Assembly: GCA_021397845.1 (NCBI GenBank)
Contig: CM038050.1
Location: 114,813,891-114,877,890 of the forward strand
Direction of reading: 5' to 3'
From: Areca catechu
Lineage: Eukaryota > Streptophyta > Magnoliopsida > Arecales > Arecaceae
Length of the DNA stretch: 64,000 nt
In this document: positions 21,389-31,097 of the stretch, piece after piece
How the letters are laid out: each line of letters opens with the position of its first letter
Position numbering within the stretch: position 1 is the first letter of the stretch
Notes under the pieces: model-generated
What the model saw: the letters and a program-made list of their open reading frames with translations, nothing else
The model's database searches: none
Told to the model about the DNA's origin: nothing
Position numbers and translations under genes: made by a program

Positions 21389-21614
21389 GCCTCCCATCCA
21401 CGAGGAGACCCGTGGGCAGTCGGGAAGGAACAACAAGATGTCCTGACTGGTAAGGAGAGCCGCTCCCTAGCCTCGGATCATGGTGCACTCTCACATCGAC
21501 GATGCTGACATGGCCCGAAACTTAAGTGAGAGTTTCTCCACTCCGCGCCCCTTTCACCCTTGATGGCCTCTACCGAGGGGTCCACAAATAAGGCCATCCA
21601 CTGGCGAGCAAAAA
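21389..21614. other. Unassigned spacer right of Cop2
   Basis: A moderately GC-rich stretch without a convincing open frame. Its right side (CTGGCGAGCAAAAA) abuts the GypLTR2 fragment. It may belong to the same Gypsy element as the gag fragment at 31098, but I cannot show that. Confidence 0.35.
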
Positions 21615-22508
21615 TGATGCGGGATGATCATGAGAATATAACATAAAGAAATTAAGTAAATGAACTAATTAAAACATCTAAGCATACGATCAAATTTCAG
21701 TCAAAGAGGAGTCTTTGAATTGCACTAAAGAAAACTTATGTAAAAGGCTTTGGTATCCCGCAGTGCAACTCTGATTTAATTAATAAAGAAAGGACCTTTC
21801 ATGGCTAAAAAGTCCACCTGATTAGGGCATTACTCTCTTTATAATTTCAGACCACAAGAGGGAAGGAGTGGTTATGTGTACCAATAATGAGCTTCCAATA
21901 TTCATGCAATAGGATCACTTCTTCAGCCCTTAAGATTGGCGACTGGTTGAGCTAGCTATACCACCCCTAGAATTAGAAGCTACCCACCATTGATTTGAAG
22001 GCAAGGAAGGCTTCACCCAAGACTGGATACTCCTTAGGATCCTGCAATTAGAAACATTAGTGGTGTGGAAGAGGTGGAAACAGGCAAAAAAAATTATCAA
22101 TGGAAAGAAAGAAGGGGAAGGAGATTTTGTTAGAGATCCTTGGATGAAGAGGGAATGGCTTCCTTGAATGTTGGAGTTGGTGACCTTTGATGAAGTGAGA
22201 AATTATACTATAGCGAAATAAGAGCTATTTGGAGTTAGGTTGATCCTCACACTCACTCCTTCACGGAGGTCATTTGCAAACACAAATGGAGAAGAAATAA
22301 CTCTAACTTTTTTTCATTCACTCAAGCATGAGTTCAAGGGGCGTGGTGAAGGTTTTTATAAGTCTCCAAACCCAACAACTCCCCTAACAAAATGAGAGAT
22401 TACATGCCAAAAGAGAGGAGAGAAAAGTGTGCTTCTCTTCTTGAATTTGAAATGCTTCTTCCTTTGCACAAATTGGAATGGCTTTGTTGGAGAGAAAAGA
22501 AGGCATCC
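21615..22508 (-). repeat. GypLTR2: Gypsy-type LTR fragment, cut by Sire1
   Basis: On the plus strand it begins TGATGCGGGATGATC, like the ends of Nona2 and GypLTR4 read in reverse. It contains the antisense promoter-like section near 22310-22370 (ATTCACTC...GTTTTTATAAG) shared in layout with GypLTR1, GypLTR3 and the Chromo1 LTR. It stops where the Sire1 LTR begins at 22509. The likely continuation is 30918-31097. Confidence 0.55.
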
Positions 22509-25500
22509 TGTTGCCCAGGTGGCTTTCAAAAGAGGGGGGTGAATTGAGAATTTAAAAAATTTAAGCAATTATGTGCTCTTTGAAAATTCCTTGAAGTATT
22601 GAGTGCTATGATTGAGATAATTAAAAGTAGAAGCAAGATATAAAAAGAATGCACAACACAAACACAGAAAATTTTATAGTGGTTCGGAGCAACCCAGCTC
22701 CTACATCCACTACTGAAGCTTACCACTTGGAATTTCCACTATATCCCCCACTAGAATACGACTCAGATTGTTTTGACAGGGTCACAATCCAAACCTCTAC
22801 ATTTTGGTTTTTAAATCGGGCTCACCAAAGAAACCCAACACTTGGTTTTAACAGGATCACTCAGAATCCAACACTTGGTTTTAACACAGGCTAACCAAGA
22901 ACCTATTTTGTTTTTAAATCGAGCTCACCAATAACCCAATAATTCAAAAACAACTATAAAAAGAAAGTAACAGAATGACAAACAAATTTTATCAAATAGT
23001 TGCAATGCAGCTTAAGAGAAGCCTAATTGATTGCACTTCAATGCACCTGGTTGGCTTTTTCAACTTCTTCAATAAATGTTTCAAGCTTCAGATGTGAGTT
23101 GGTGAAGACTTGAAGACTATCTTGAATGATCTTCAGTGCTCTCTTGCTTACAAGCTCAAGTAAACATTAAATATTCATTTCTTCTTTTTTAAAGTACTTC
23201 AAATTCCTCATATATATAGTCTTGTACTCTTCCTAGATGATTTTAGTCATTGTAGAACATTAGGATGTGACATTTGATCATTGGAGCACTTTTTGGATTC
23301 AAATTCCAAGTTCTGGAACTAGCTATTATAGGCCTGAAATCGATCTACTCGAGTCAGCTTGGATCTACTCGAGTCGGCTCGGATCCATAGAGTAGTTATG
23401 GTCCAGTTGGATCTCTTTAGTTGAGTCGGCTAGGTTTCTCAGAAGCTTGATTCCTTACTCTGGAGGAGTCTGCTCATCATACTTCGAGTCAGTTGGGATA
23501 CTCAGGCGTTCAGAAATCCAATCTGGAAGTGATGGGATGACTATAAGACTGATGATAAAAAGAAAACTAATTTTTTTTGTGATTTTAAGATTTTTATTTC
23601 AGTGGCTAAATATCCAAAATTATGTAAAGAATCAACATAGAGACTAGTATTGCAAGAAACTAACGTACCTGCAAAAACTCTTGCAGAATAATAAATAGCC
23701 AGGACCCGAGAGTTAAGAAACTTTCCATTTTGGATAGCTATTCTTCATCAAATCAGAGATTAAGAGAATGGAAGGATGTTACCAATCAATGAATTGAAGA
23801 ACTTCTGATGAAAGATCACACAACACTCTGATTGGAGTCTGGATGATGAAGCTCGGTTCCCTTGAATTTGATGACTGATTCGGGCGGTCCTGGAGGTGAG
23901 GAAAGCCTCCTCTGGGGAGGTGAAATACCTTGAGGATCCTGTAAATGTCAGGGGTCAATCAAAACAGCAACAACAAAATAATAAAAGGAGATTATATTTT
24001 GTAGAAATCTGAAATCAGGGTTTGTATGTGGCGGCTTGAAGAATGATGTTGTTCTTTGCTTTGGGCATCCTAGGGCACTCTTCCTTTGGGCGTGTGATGG
24101 CTTGGATGGTAGCAAGCTAGGGCATGGAAGGATGTTAGGGTAGAAAGGATGATTAGGGCACACAAAGTAACAAAAAAATACAAAAAATCCAACACCAACA
24201 CAAGAACACAAGTTCTTAAACTAAAATTTCAGCAAAGATTTAATTCATATGAGAAAGATAGTATAGAAGGGGGAGGGGTGGGATATTTATAAAGTTCCCA
24301 TGCCCTCTCCTTGTTTGAATAGGAATACAAGCTAGATAGGGAGAAGGATTACAAGTAGAGTAGGAATAGGTTTATAAGTTGAGTAGGAATAGGTTCTCCT
24401 TGTTTGATATGGATTTCCTTCTTCCTTTGACTTGGTCAAAGGGCCTTGGACTAGGTCAAATCTCTTTTTCTTGGGCTTGGACGCCTCTTGGCTTGGACTT
24501 GGGATATTGGGCAGCAATTGGGGCATCCAAGGATGGGTTGGGTGCATGGGCTCTCGGCCCTAGAGGTTTGGGATGCCTTGAGTAGGAATATTCTAGGTAT
24601 CTTGGTTCTGGGTTGGAATATTCCTGAAATCTTGGTTCTTTATGGACCTGGGCCTTGCATTCACTTGAGCTGGGATGCAGGTGGACATCTAGAATCATCG
24701 ATGCCCTGGTTGGGAATATGCTCTGGTATTTGGGGAGGAATATGGGCATCTGGAAGGTATCTGGAAGGAATCAGGATTTCTGGAAAGCATTTTGGATCCT
24801 GGGGTGTTACACAAAATCCAACAAGCTAATGTAGTGGCCTCTAATTCCTGGATGTGGCCTGGTGGAACTCCAAAATAGGGTAACCTCCCCTCTTGTTCAA
24901 GCTAATGTCTGATCCTAGTGTCCCCACCAGGAAGAGTCGGCTCTTTCTCTTTAAAGTCGGCTCGGTTGGCTGTAGTTCTTAGAACTCTTTTTCTAGACTC
25001 TGGAGGAGTCATCTCGAATCTCTAAAGAGTTGGCTTGGATGTCTGATGGTACAATGTAGTTAGCTCGGATTCCCTTTGGGTCGGCTCGGTTGTTTGATTC
25101 AAAAAATCATGAACAGAACGAGTTGGCTCGGGTCCCTTAGAGTCAGCTCGAATGCTAGTGTGCTAGAAATCTTCATGCATGCCATGTGCCATAGTCGGCT
25201 ATCTTCTCTTCGAATCAGCTCAGATGAATTCTTTAGTGAATTATCAGTTTTTTCTCCAGAAATCATCCACCAAGACTTCAAAATCTCAAGATGCCTTCAA
25301 ACTCTTCTAACCAATCTTTTCTAGGAATCTTTAAGCTTGAAACACATCAGAAGTAACCCATTTTCATGATTTTTACTTAACTTTTTGTTTGGTTCTTCTT
25401 TACATGAATCACTTATAACACAATTCATTTTAAAACTAGGAATGTAGTAGTTGAAATTAAACAATGAAATCATCCAACAAAAACTTTTAAACACGTGAAG

Positions 25501-25567
25501 AGTTGTTAGTAAAACAAATGCATACTCCAATATTTGGTTATCATCAAAATCACTTATGGTGCCAACA
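22509..25567 (-). repeat. 3' LTR of Sire1, interrupted by GypLTR3
   Basis: On the minus strand it starts TGTTGGCACCATAAG directly after the polypurine tract and ends ...CACCTGGGCAACA at 22509. Without the 1400-bp solo LTR and its 5-bp duplication it is about 1.65 kb. It holds many copies of a GAGTCGGCTCGG-like motif (23345-23500 and 24930-25215) and a decayed short repeat around ACACTTGGTTTTAACA (22831-22890). Confidence 0.75.
23530..24929 (-). repeat. GypLTR3: solo Gypsy-type LTR with target duplication GGAAG
   Basis: Plus-strand ends are TGATGGGATGAC and GTGTCCCCACCA. GGAAG at 23525-23529 is repeated exactly at 24930-24934, and the Sire1 motif array continues on both sides. No primer site or tract adjoins it, so it is a solo LTR left by recombination. 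A minus-strand TATA-like ATAAATATCCC lies near 24271-24281. GC-rich open frames inside are not recognisable genes. Confidence 0.88.
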
Positions 25568-25580
25568 ATCTCCCCCTTTT
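25568..25580 (-). other. Polypurine tract of Sire1
   Basis: The minus strand reads AAAAGGGGGAGAT immediately before the TGTTGG start of the LTR. This long G-run tract is characteristic of Sireviruses. Confidence 0.88.
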
Positions 25581-25660
25581 TGATGATGACATAACACTAG
25601 GCATGAAAATTTTTTTTTATAATTACATGTATAACTGAATTTGAAAGTGAGCATTAACAT

Positions 25661-25868
25661 GTATTAGAGCTAATTGTATTTGCAAGTAAGTATCAGAGCT
25701 TTTTATGAAAAAGAAACTATATAGTATCAATGTTAGTGCTTTTATATGTATCAGAGTGTTAAGGCTTGCATTTTCACAAAGTATCAGAGCTTTTAGTATA
25801 TGCAAGGTATCAAAGCTCAATTTTGCAAAGTATCAGAAATGTATCAGAGTTGAAAAGTATCAACGTTC
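25661..25868 (+). repeat. Array of about nine GTATCAGAGCT-like motifs
   Basis: GTATCAGAGCT or close variants start at about 25661, 25690, 25723, 25748, 25781, 25807, 25830, 25841 and 25858, spaced 11 to 33 bases. The core matches the tRNA-Met primer-site sequence (TGGTATCAGAGC) but lies near the 3' end of Sire1 and on the opposite strand. See findings. Confidence 0.7.
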
Positions 25869-26608
25869 ATGCTTTAAGATCTTTAAGCTATGTGTGCAAG
25901 TTTTGAGAGCATAGAGCATGAACTAAAACCATTTAGATTCAACAATTTTTCTCTCCCTTACTTATATATGCAATTTCACATTTTTAATCACACTCTCCCC
26001 GTTTTTCTTTCATATTTATTCTCTTTTTTTGTCTTACATTTTCATGCAATTCTAAACATTCTCCCACTTTTTGTCAGCAATCAAAAGGTGTTCAAGTGAT
26101 TTTTCAAAGCTCAATTTTTATAATAAAAGGAGAAAGTTGACAAAATTTGTTTGGGATAATTTCACTTTCTCTTCTCAACTTTGATATTCTAATTAAAATT
26201 CATTTTAAGAGTATTGCACAAGCTCAATTCATACACAGAAGATATGCCAAAAATGTATTCATTGCATTCATAAAATTTTCATTACAAATTATAAAAGATT
26301 GAGATTAAAAGTCTACTCACTATCACTAGGTATTTCTACCTTAGTACTAGTGGATGGCCCAAAAGGTAGAACAAAAGATGGTCCAAAAGATGGCATAGAT
26401 GCTATTGGGTCCATAAACTATGGCTCAGAATCCTAGGACCTAAGATGAGGAGCTGGTTGCCTAGGGTGTGGAGTAGAAGTAGGTCTAGGTTAAGCTGTAG
26501 GTTGAGGTGTAGGTACAGGCCAAGGTCTAGGAGAGGCAAATGCTACAATGACAGTGGTTTTGAGCTGATCAAGTTGAAATTGAACTATATCCATCTCTTC
26601 ATGAAGCT
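25869..26608. other. AT-rich non-coding part of Sire1
   Basis: Between the motif array and the env-like region I see only AT-rich sequence with short frames full of stops. It may include the decayed C-terminal end of the env-like protein. Confidence 0.5.
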
Positions 26609-28133
26609 TCTTCACCTCATTGTTAGTGCAATTAATTTCGAAACTTGGGCATTCGCAAATGCTTCGACAGAACCTCTAAGTCTTCCTAACTCAGACCTAA
26701 GGATCCCGATGACCTTGGTGTAGTCATCCTCCATTCTTTTGCCTTGTTTCATACCTCCCATTCTAAATCTTAACTCCCTCAGCTCTATTCTGAATTTTTT
26801 TATGCTTTGTTCAATTGAACTTTTTATAGTTTCAGAGGTAGATTGGAGTGTAGTAGCTAGGGGATATGTGTCAAGCTGAGAGGCAGGTCTAGATGACTCA
26901 AGTGAGTCAACCCTGGTGCGAAGCTCTCTAACCTCAGTGCTGAGCAGGTCTAATCTAGTGTCCACTCACTAGCAAAACTTGCCAAACATACTAGTCAAAG
27001 AATAGGTCAGTGTATCTACAAGTCCTCTCATCTTCTCGGCAAAGAACTCCTGAGTCACTGTAACAGAAATAATAGATGGTCGTGGAATAGATTATGAAAC
27101 TGATGGAGTAGGTGGAACCAATGGAGATGAAGGTATATATGGAGAAGCAGGTGAAGGAGAGATCCTACGACTCCCCTCCTCAGTAGGCATAGTCTCCATA
27201 GCCTCATGTGCAGCTGGCTCAGGTGCAACATCCTCAGTAATAGGTACATCAATGACATGCTCTGAAGGCTCCAATGTAGAGGGTGCAGCAGTATTAGAAG
27301 TGATCTCTCTAGATATTTCTGCACTCTCATCATCATCATCATCCTATGTGCTAGAAGCTCCTATGGCTCTTGCATCAGACCCTTTCTTCTTCCATACTCC
27401 TTCACTACAGACATATCCCATTCGAAGTAAAGATTTGGAAGAATAACTATTATTGTGGTGAAGAGGCTTTCCATCTTCCCCTTCAAGATTAACAGTGTTA
27501 ACACAGTTCATGCCTTCACTTTTCTCCTAGCCTCTTTCATCTGCATAATTATAATGTAGGATAAATTCATTGCCTCCCCCTCAATGATGTGCTCCATGAA
27601 ACACAAGTCTCTCTCACTTACCCAATCAAACCTTCCTGTTCTTTGGAGAAAGATCTGACTGATAAAATTGTGGAGCAATGTCATCTCTAGGGATAATGTG
27701 TTTGCCATAGCAGTTCTAACCCCACTAACATCTTCCTTGCCTAGCACAGTTTTGAGAGTCTTTTCTCTATCCTTTAGCACTAGATGTTTAGACCCTTCAG
27801 TTGGCATTTCTAACAGACACTCAACCTTTCTTAAGAAATAATTATCCTCTTGCCCTTGACTATTGATTCAATGTGTTGAGCCTCAAGTCTCAGATTCTTA
27901 GAAAATGTTCTAACCAGGGTAAGATAAGTTAGCATATTTAAAGTGCAGAAAAAACTCCACCCTAGTTCCTTTATAGAATCACCAATTTTCAGCCCTAAAT
28001 CCTTAAGGAAAGAGAAAATAATCCTTCGACCACTTGTTACTAGATGATGAGACATGGATAAAACTTGCCTTGGAGAGGGAGTCGCAACAGTTATTCTTCC
28101 TTCATTGAGTTCATGCAATTCTTCTCTCTCCAT
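26609..28133 (-). pseudogene. Sire1 env-like third coding region, frameshifted
   Basis: Four long open pieces on the same strand follow in order: 27831-28133 (MEREELHELNEGRI, LRLEAQHIESIVKGKRI), 27508-27807 (MPTEGSKHLVLKDREKTL, LLHNFISQIFLQRTG), 27092-27274 (acidic, then SPSPASPYIPSSPLVPP) and 26612-26965 (TEVRELRTRVDSLESSRP, LRFRMGG). Only a few frameshifts separate them, for example near 27820. The first two look like a globular domain, the third a proline-rich acidic linker, the last a coiled coil. Position after RNase H and before the polypurine tract matches the env-like reading frame of some Sireviruses, whose function is unknown. No clear signal peptide or membrane span remains. It could instead be a captured host gene. 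Confidence 0.62.
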
Positions 28134-28528
28134 AGCTCGAGTCGGCTCCTCATGCTGATGCTTAGTCCTTTCAGTCTCAGTAGATGGAGCAACCCATTTT
28201 TACCTTTTCCAAATAGTCGTTTTCAGTGCCGTTGCAAGAATTGGGAGAAATTTGAAGATTGGAGCACAAGGGAGATGATTTCTGAGGTTTTGGAAGAGGT
28301 TTTAAGTGGAGTTCTATGGTTTAAAGCAAGAGCAAAAGATAGAAAAATTTGGAAAAGGCTTTATGGCTCTATTAAAAAATAGTTTACTCGATATCCGACA
28401 TGGCTCGACTAACCCTAAATTATTCGAGTCAGCTCAACCAGAGCAAAAATAGAAATAACAGTAATTCGAGTTGGCTCGACCTGAGCATAATTGCCCGAGT
28501 TGACTCAAATAGAAACTTTCCTCAAAAG
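28134..28528. other. Sire1 spacer between pol and the env-like region
   Basis: Non-coding apart from short frames. It repeats the LTR motif in forms such as CTCGAGTCGGCTC (28137-28149), CGAGTCAGCTC and CGAGTTGGCTCGA (28420-28480). Confidence 0.55.
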
Positions 28529-28902
28529 TTAAGAATTGATTAGAAATGATAATAAATTCAGGAAAATTACATGGAAAGGTGCTAAAAAATGTTGAATTGA
28601 TGTAGGAGTTTCTCTAGATAATTTTTTCTTAATTTTGAAGGAATTAGGTTTGAAAATATAAAAGGGATCACAAAGAACTAATTCTCCTCTAATCATCTCA
28701 AATCTATCCTGATTGAGTCGCTTAGTGAAAATGTCAGCAATTTGGCTCTCAGCAGGGATGAATTCTAGTTCAATGTCACCATTCAAAACATGATCTCTAA
28801 TAAAATGGTGTCTAATCTCTGTATTTAGTTCTTGAATACTGAATTGGATTTTTTGTTAAATTTATAGCACTTGTGTTATCACATTTGATAGGAACTTTGA
28901 TG
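28529..28902 (-). pseudogene. Sire1 RNase H C-terminal part
   Basis: The minus strand reads VPIKCDNTSAINLTKNP, including a catalytic Asp, then after a frameshift GDIELEFIPAESQIADIFTK and DRFEMIRGELVL, the standard end of Copia pol. The upstream half is at 30379-30618, displaced by GypLTR4. Removing that insertion puts codons for GNIKVPIKC in line, with a 7-base TTTGATG (plus strand) on both sides. Confidence 0.85.
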
Positions 28903-30365
28903 CGGGATGAAGCTCTGACACCAAAATTGATGGGGCACAAAAGGGGGGCTAGGGGGATCATTGGAGAGTTGAGAAGTCTCCTGTGATTAGGGTCAAAAAG
29001 GTAGAAAAAATATGCAGAGGCAAGAAAGATGGATGCTCTATGGACTTGGGACTCACCTTCACGGAGAGATGTCGCACCTCTAGGGCATCTCACCAACCCC
29101 ACTACATGTAGTCTAGGGCATCCCACCCATCTCACTACATGCGGAGCCTAGGGCATCCCACCCAAATCGCTACCTGGGGCTATGAAGGAGAAGCTCCAAG
29201 ATCATAGAAGGGACTCAGCTAGGGAGAAGATAACTAGGGCCTCATATCCCTCGATACCCGCAGGTGAAGGAAAGATGGGTCTCATGCCCACTCCTAATAG
29301 AGCCAGAACCAAGAACACTCATTTCAAAAATTCATATTCATCATCATCATATTTTATTCAAGAGAGGAGGTGCCTTTATATAGGCTTACAAAACTTGGGG
29401 CCCAAGAAAACAATACAAGGCATGCAGCTCATAAAAGGTAACATCCCAAACCTGCTTTGTTTGTAGCCTGAAAACATGGTAGAAAACTAAACACAATCCT
29501 CTCCATATGATGGAAAAATCAAACTAATCCTAATCTAAAACTAATTTTAAAAAAGACTTCCCAACTAGTTCATACATCTAGATTTAAAATAAATAAATTA
29601 GGCATAATCTGGATTCTCCAAAATTAGCACTGCTCTGAAATCTGTGTGACTTAATAACTATGCAAAAAAATTTTGCACTGAGAAGCATGCTGCTCTGAGA
29701 TCCATGCAAAGCTATTTTCTGCTGCTTTGAGATATGTGCAAATTTCTGACCAAGTGACCATGGAACAGAGGGGCGACTCGCGGAGAAGAAGGGTTTGCGG
29801 GAGACTTCACCGGTGCTGGTGGCTGGGGGAAGGCAGCGGAACGGTCGAGACTACGGTAAGGAGGGAGGCGGCCATGGGAGGAGCCGCAGGGGTGCACGGT
29901 CCTTGGACTTGGCCATGGGTCTTAGAATCGACGAGCACAGACGGGCTGGAGCCGGTGGATGGTGGCTCGGGCAGTGGTGGACGGCTGCACGGGGGAGAGG
30001 GGCGCGTGGGCGGAGCCGAAGGGGTGGATGGCCTTGGGAGAGGTGCACGGCCTGGGCGATTCATGGGATTCGCCGACTTTCCCACGAGGAGATCGACACC
30101 GGGGGAAGGTGGACGGCTGTTAGGGTGGCACCGGAGTTCAAGCATGGCAGATCCAGGACAAACAGGAAGAAAAAAAATAAAATGATGGAGGTTCTGTGAT
30201 TTCTAGGAGGTAGAAGATGATTGGAATAGCAGAGGGATAAAATGGGGATATGTCTGGAAAAAGCTAGAATAACAGGAATAGATGGAATAGATGGAATAGC
30301 TAGAATAAGAAAATATGAAATAAAATATAAAATTCTAGAAAAGAAAAAAGAAAACCCGGATGGGT
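28903..30365 (-). repeat. GypLTR4: Gypsy-type LTR fragment with adjoining primer site, inside Sire1 RNase H
   Basis: It is flanked by TTTGATG (28896-28902 and 30366-30372). The minus strand reads ...TGCCCCATCA, then ATTT, then TGGTGTCAGAGC (28915-28926), a primer-site-like sequence. So LTR plus a short stretch of interior was inserted or retained. The usual TGGTG start is absent at the right end, so the LTR is incomplete. A strongly GC-rich island (about 29750-30180) carries long open frames on both strands that are not recognisable proteins. A minus-strand TATATAAAGG lies near 29372-29381. Confidence 0.58.
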
Positions 30366-30917
30366 TTTGATGTTCCCATCAAATTTTAGATTGTGTAATG
30401 CCAAAGTCTTCTAGTTGTTGTTTAATCCATAATACTTGTGCAAAATAACTCCCTGTAGCAATATACTCTGCCTCGGCAATAGATAGTGCTATCGAGTTTT
30501 GTTTCTTACAGTGCCAAGAGATTAAATTCAACCCTAGAAATTGGCATGTACCGCTAGTACTTTTTCTATCAATTTTACAACCAGCATAATCAGCATCTGA
30601 AAATCCAATCAAATTCAATGAAGAATGTTTTGAAAATCATAAACCTAGATTGCTTGTTTCTTTCAGATATCTTATGATTCTTTTAACGGTAAGCATATAT
30701 GATTCTTTAGGATTAGATTGGAATCTAGCACATTCACATACACTAAAAAAGATATCAGGTCTACTTGCAATTAAGTATAACAGGGATCCGATCATACTTT
30801 TATAGAGCTTTTGATCAATGTTGGATCCATCTTCATTTTTATCCAATCTGCAGGTTGGGCTCATGGGTGTGCTCATTTATTTGTTTGACTTCATGCCAAA
30901 CTTCTTAACTCAATAAG
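30366..30917 (-). pseudogene. Sire1 reverse transcriptase end and RNase H start
   Basis: The minus strand reads VKKFGMKSNK, then MSTPMSPTCRLDKNEDG, YKSMIGSLLYLIASRPDI and RIIRYLKETSNLGL from the RT-RNase H connection. The RNase H start follows: LIGFSDADYAGCKIDRKST with the first catalytic Asp, and SIAEAEYIATGS with the Glu. Stops near 30620 and 30880 break it. Everything upstream of VKKFG is missing where the sequence changes to LTR-like DNA at about 30918. Confidence 0.87.
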
Positions 30918-31097
30918 ACTCATGACTTCTTTCTAATTACAGGACTCAAGACTCATGACTATTTACAGGATTCAAGACTAAGGACTCAAGACTTGGAGCT
31001 AAAATTAACAAGACTGAAGTTTAGTCTGCAATCCATAAGGGGCTAGTGTTGACCTGATTTGATTAAAGTCTCTTTCTAATCCTTGTGTCCGTACCAG
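30918..31097 (-). repeat. GypLTR2, second fragment (start of the LTR)
   Basis: The right end GTGTCCGTACCA corresponds to the GTGTCCCCACCA and GTGCCCGCACCA ends of GypLTR3 and the Chromo1 LTR. Inside, GCTAAAATTAA and GCAATCCATAA also occur near the end of the Chromo1 LTR. It is probably the other half of 21615-22508, split by Sire1. The boundary at 30918 is approximate. Confidence 0.5.

Larger units (their letters stand above)
22509..30917 (-). mobile_element. Sire1: Sirevirus-type Copia element, 3' half only
   Basis: Reading right to left: end of reverse transcriptase, RNase H, a spacer, an env-like coding region, a repeat-rich spacer, polypurine tract and a 3' LTR. Gag, protease, integrase and the 5' LTR are missing. 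The RNase H wording (SDADYAGCKIDRKSTSGTCQFLG), the AAAAGGGGGAGAT tract and a third coding region after pol are the usual marks of the SIRE/Maximus lineage. Two LTR insertions (GypLTR3 and GypLTR4) interrupt it. The left flank is CATCC; the right side is a truncation against LTR sequence at about 30918. Confidence 0.8.

Noticed and set aside
25661..25868. CRISPR-like array
   Set aside because: The repeats are short (about 11 bases), imperfect and irregularly spaced, in a eukaryotic element, and no cas-like gene is present.
27327..27342. CATCAT microsatellite as a regulatory repeat
   Set aside because: It is only about five trinucleotide units within the decayed acidic linker (Asp/Glu codons) of the env-like region.
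29727..30185. Gly/Arg-rich open frames on both strands
   Set aside because: Low-complexity coding in a GC-rich LTR section; overlapping frames on both strands and no domain.
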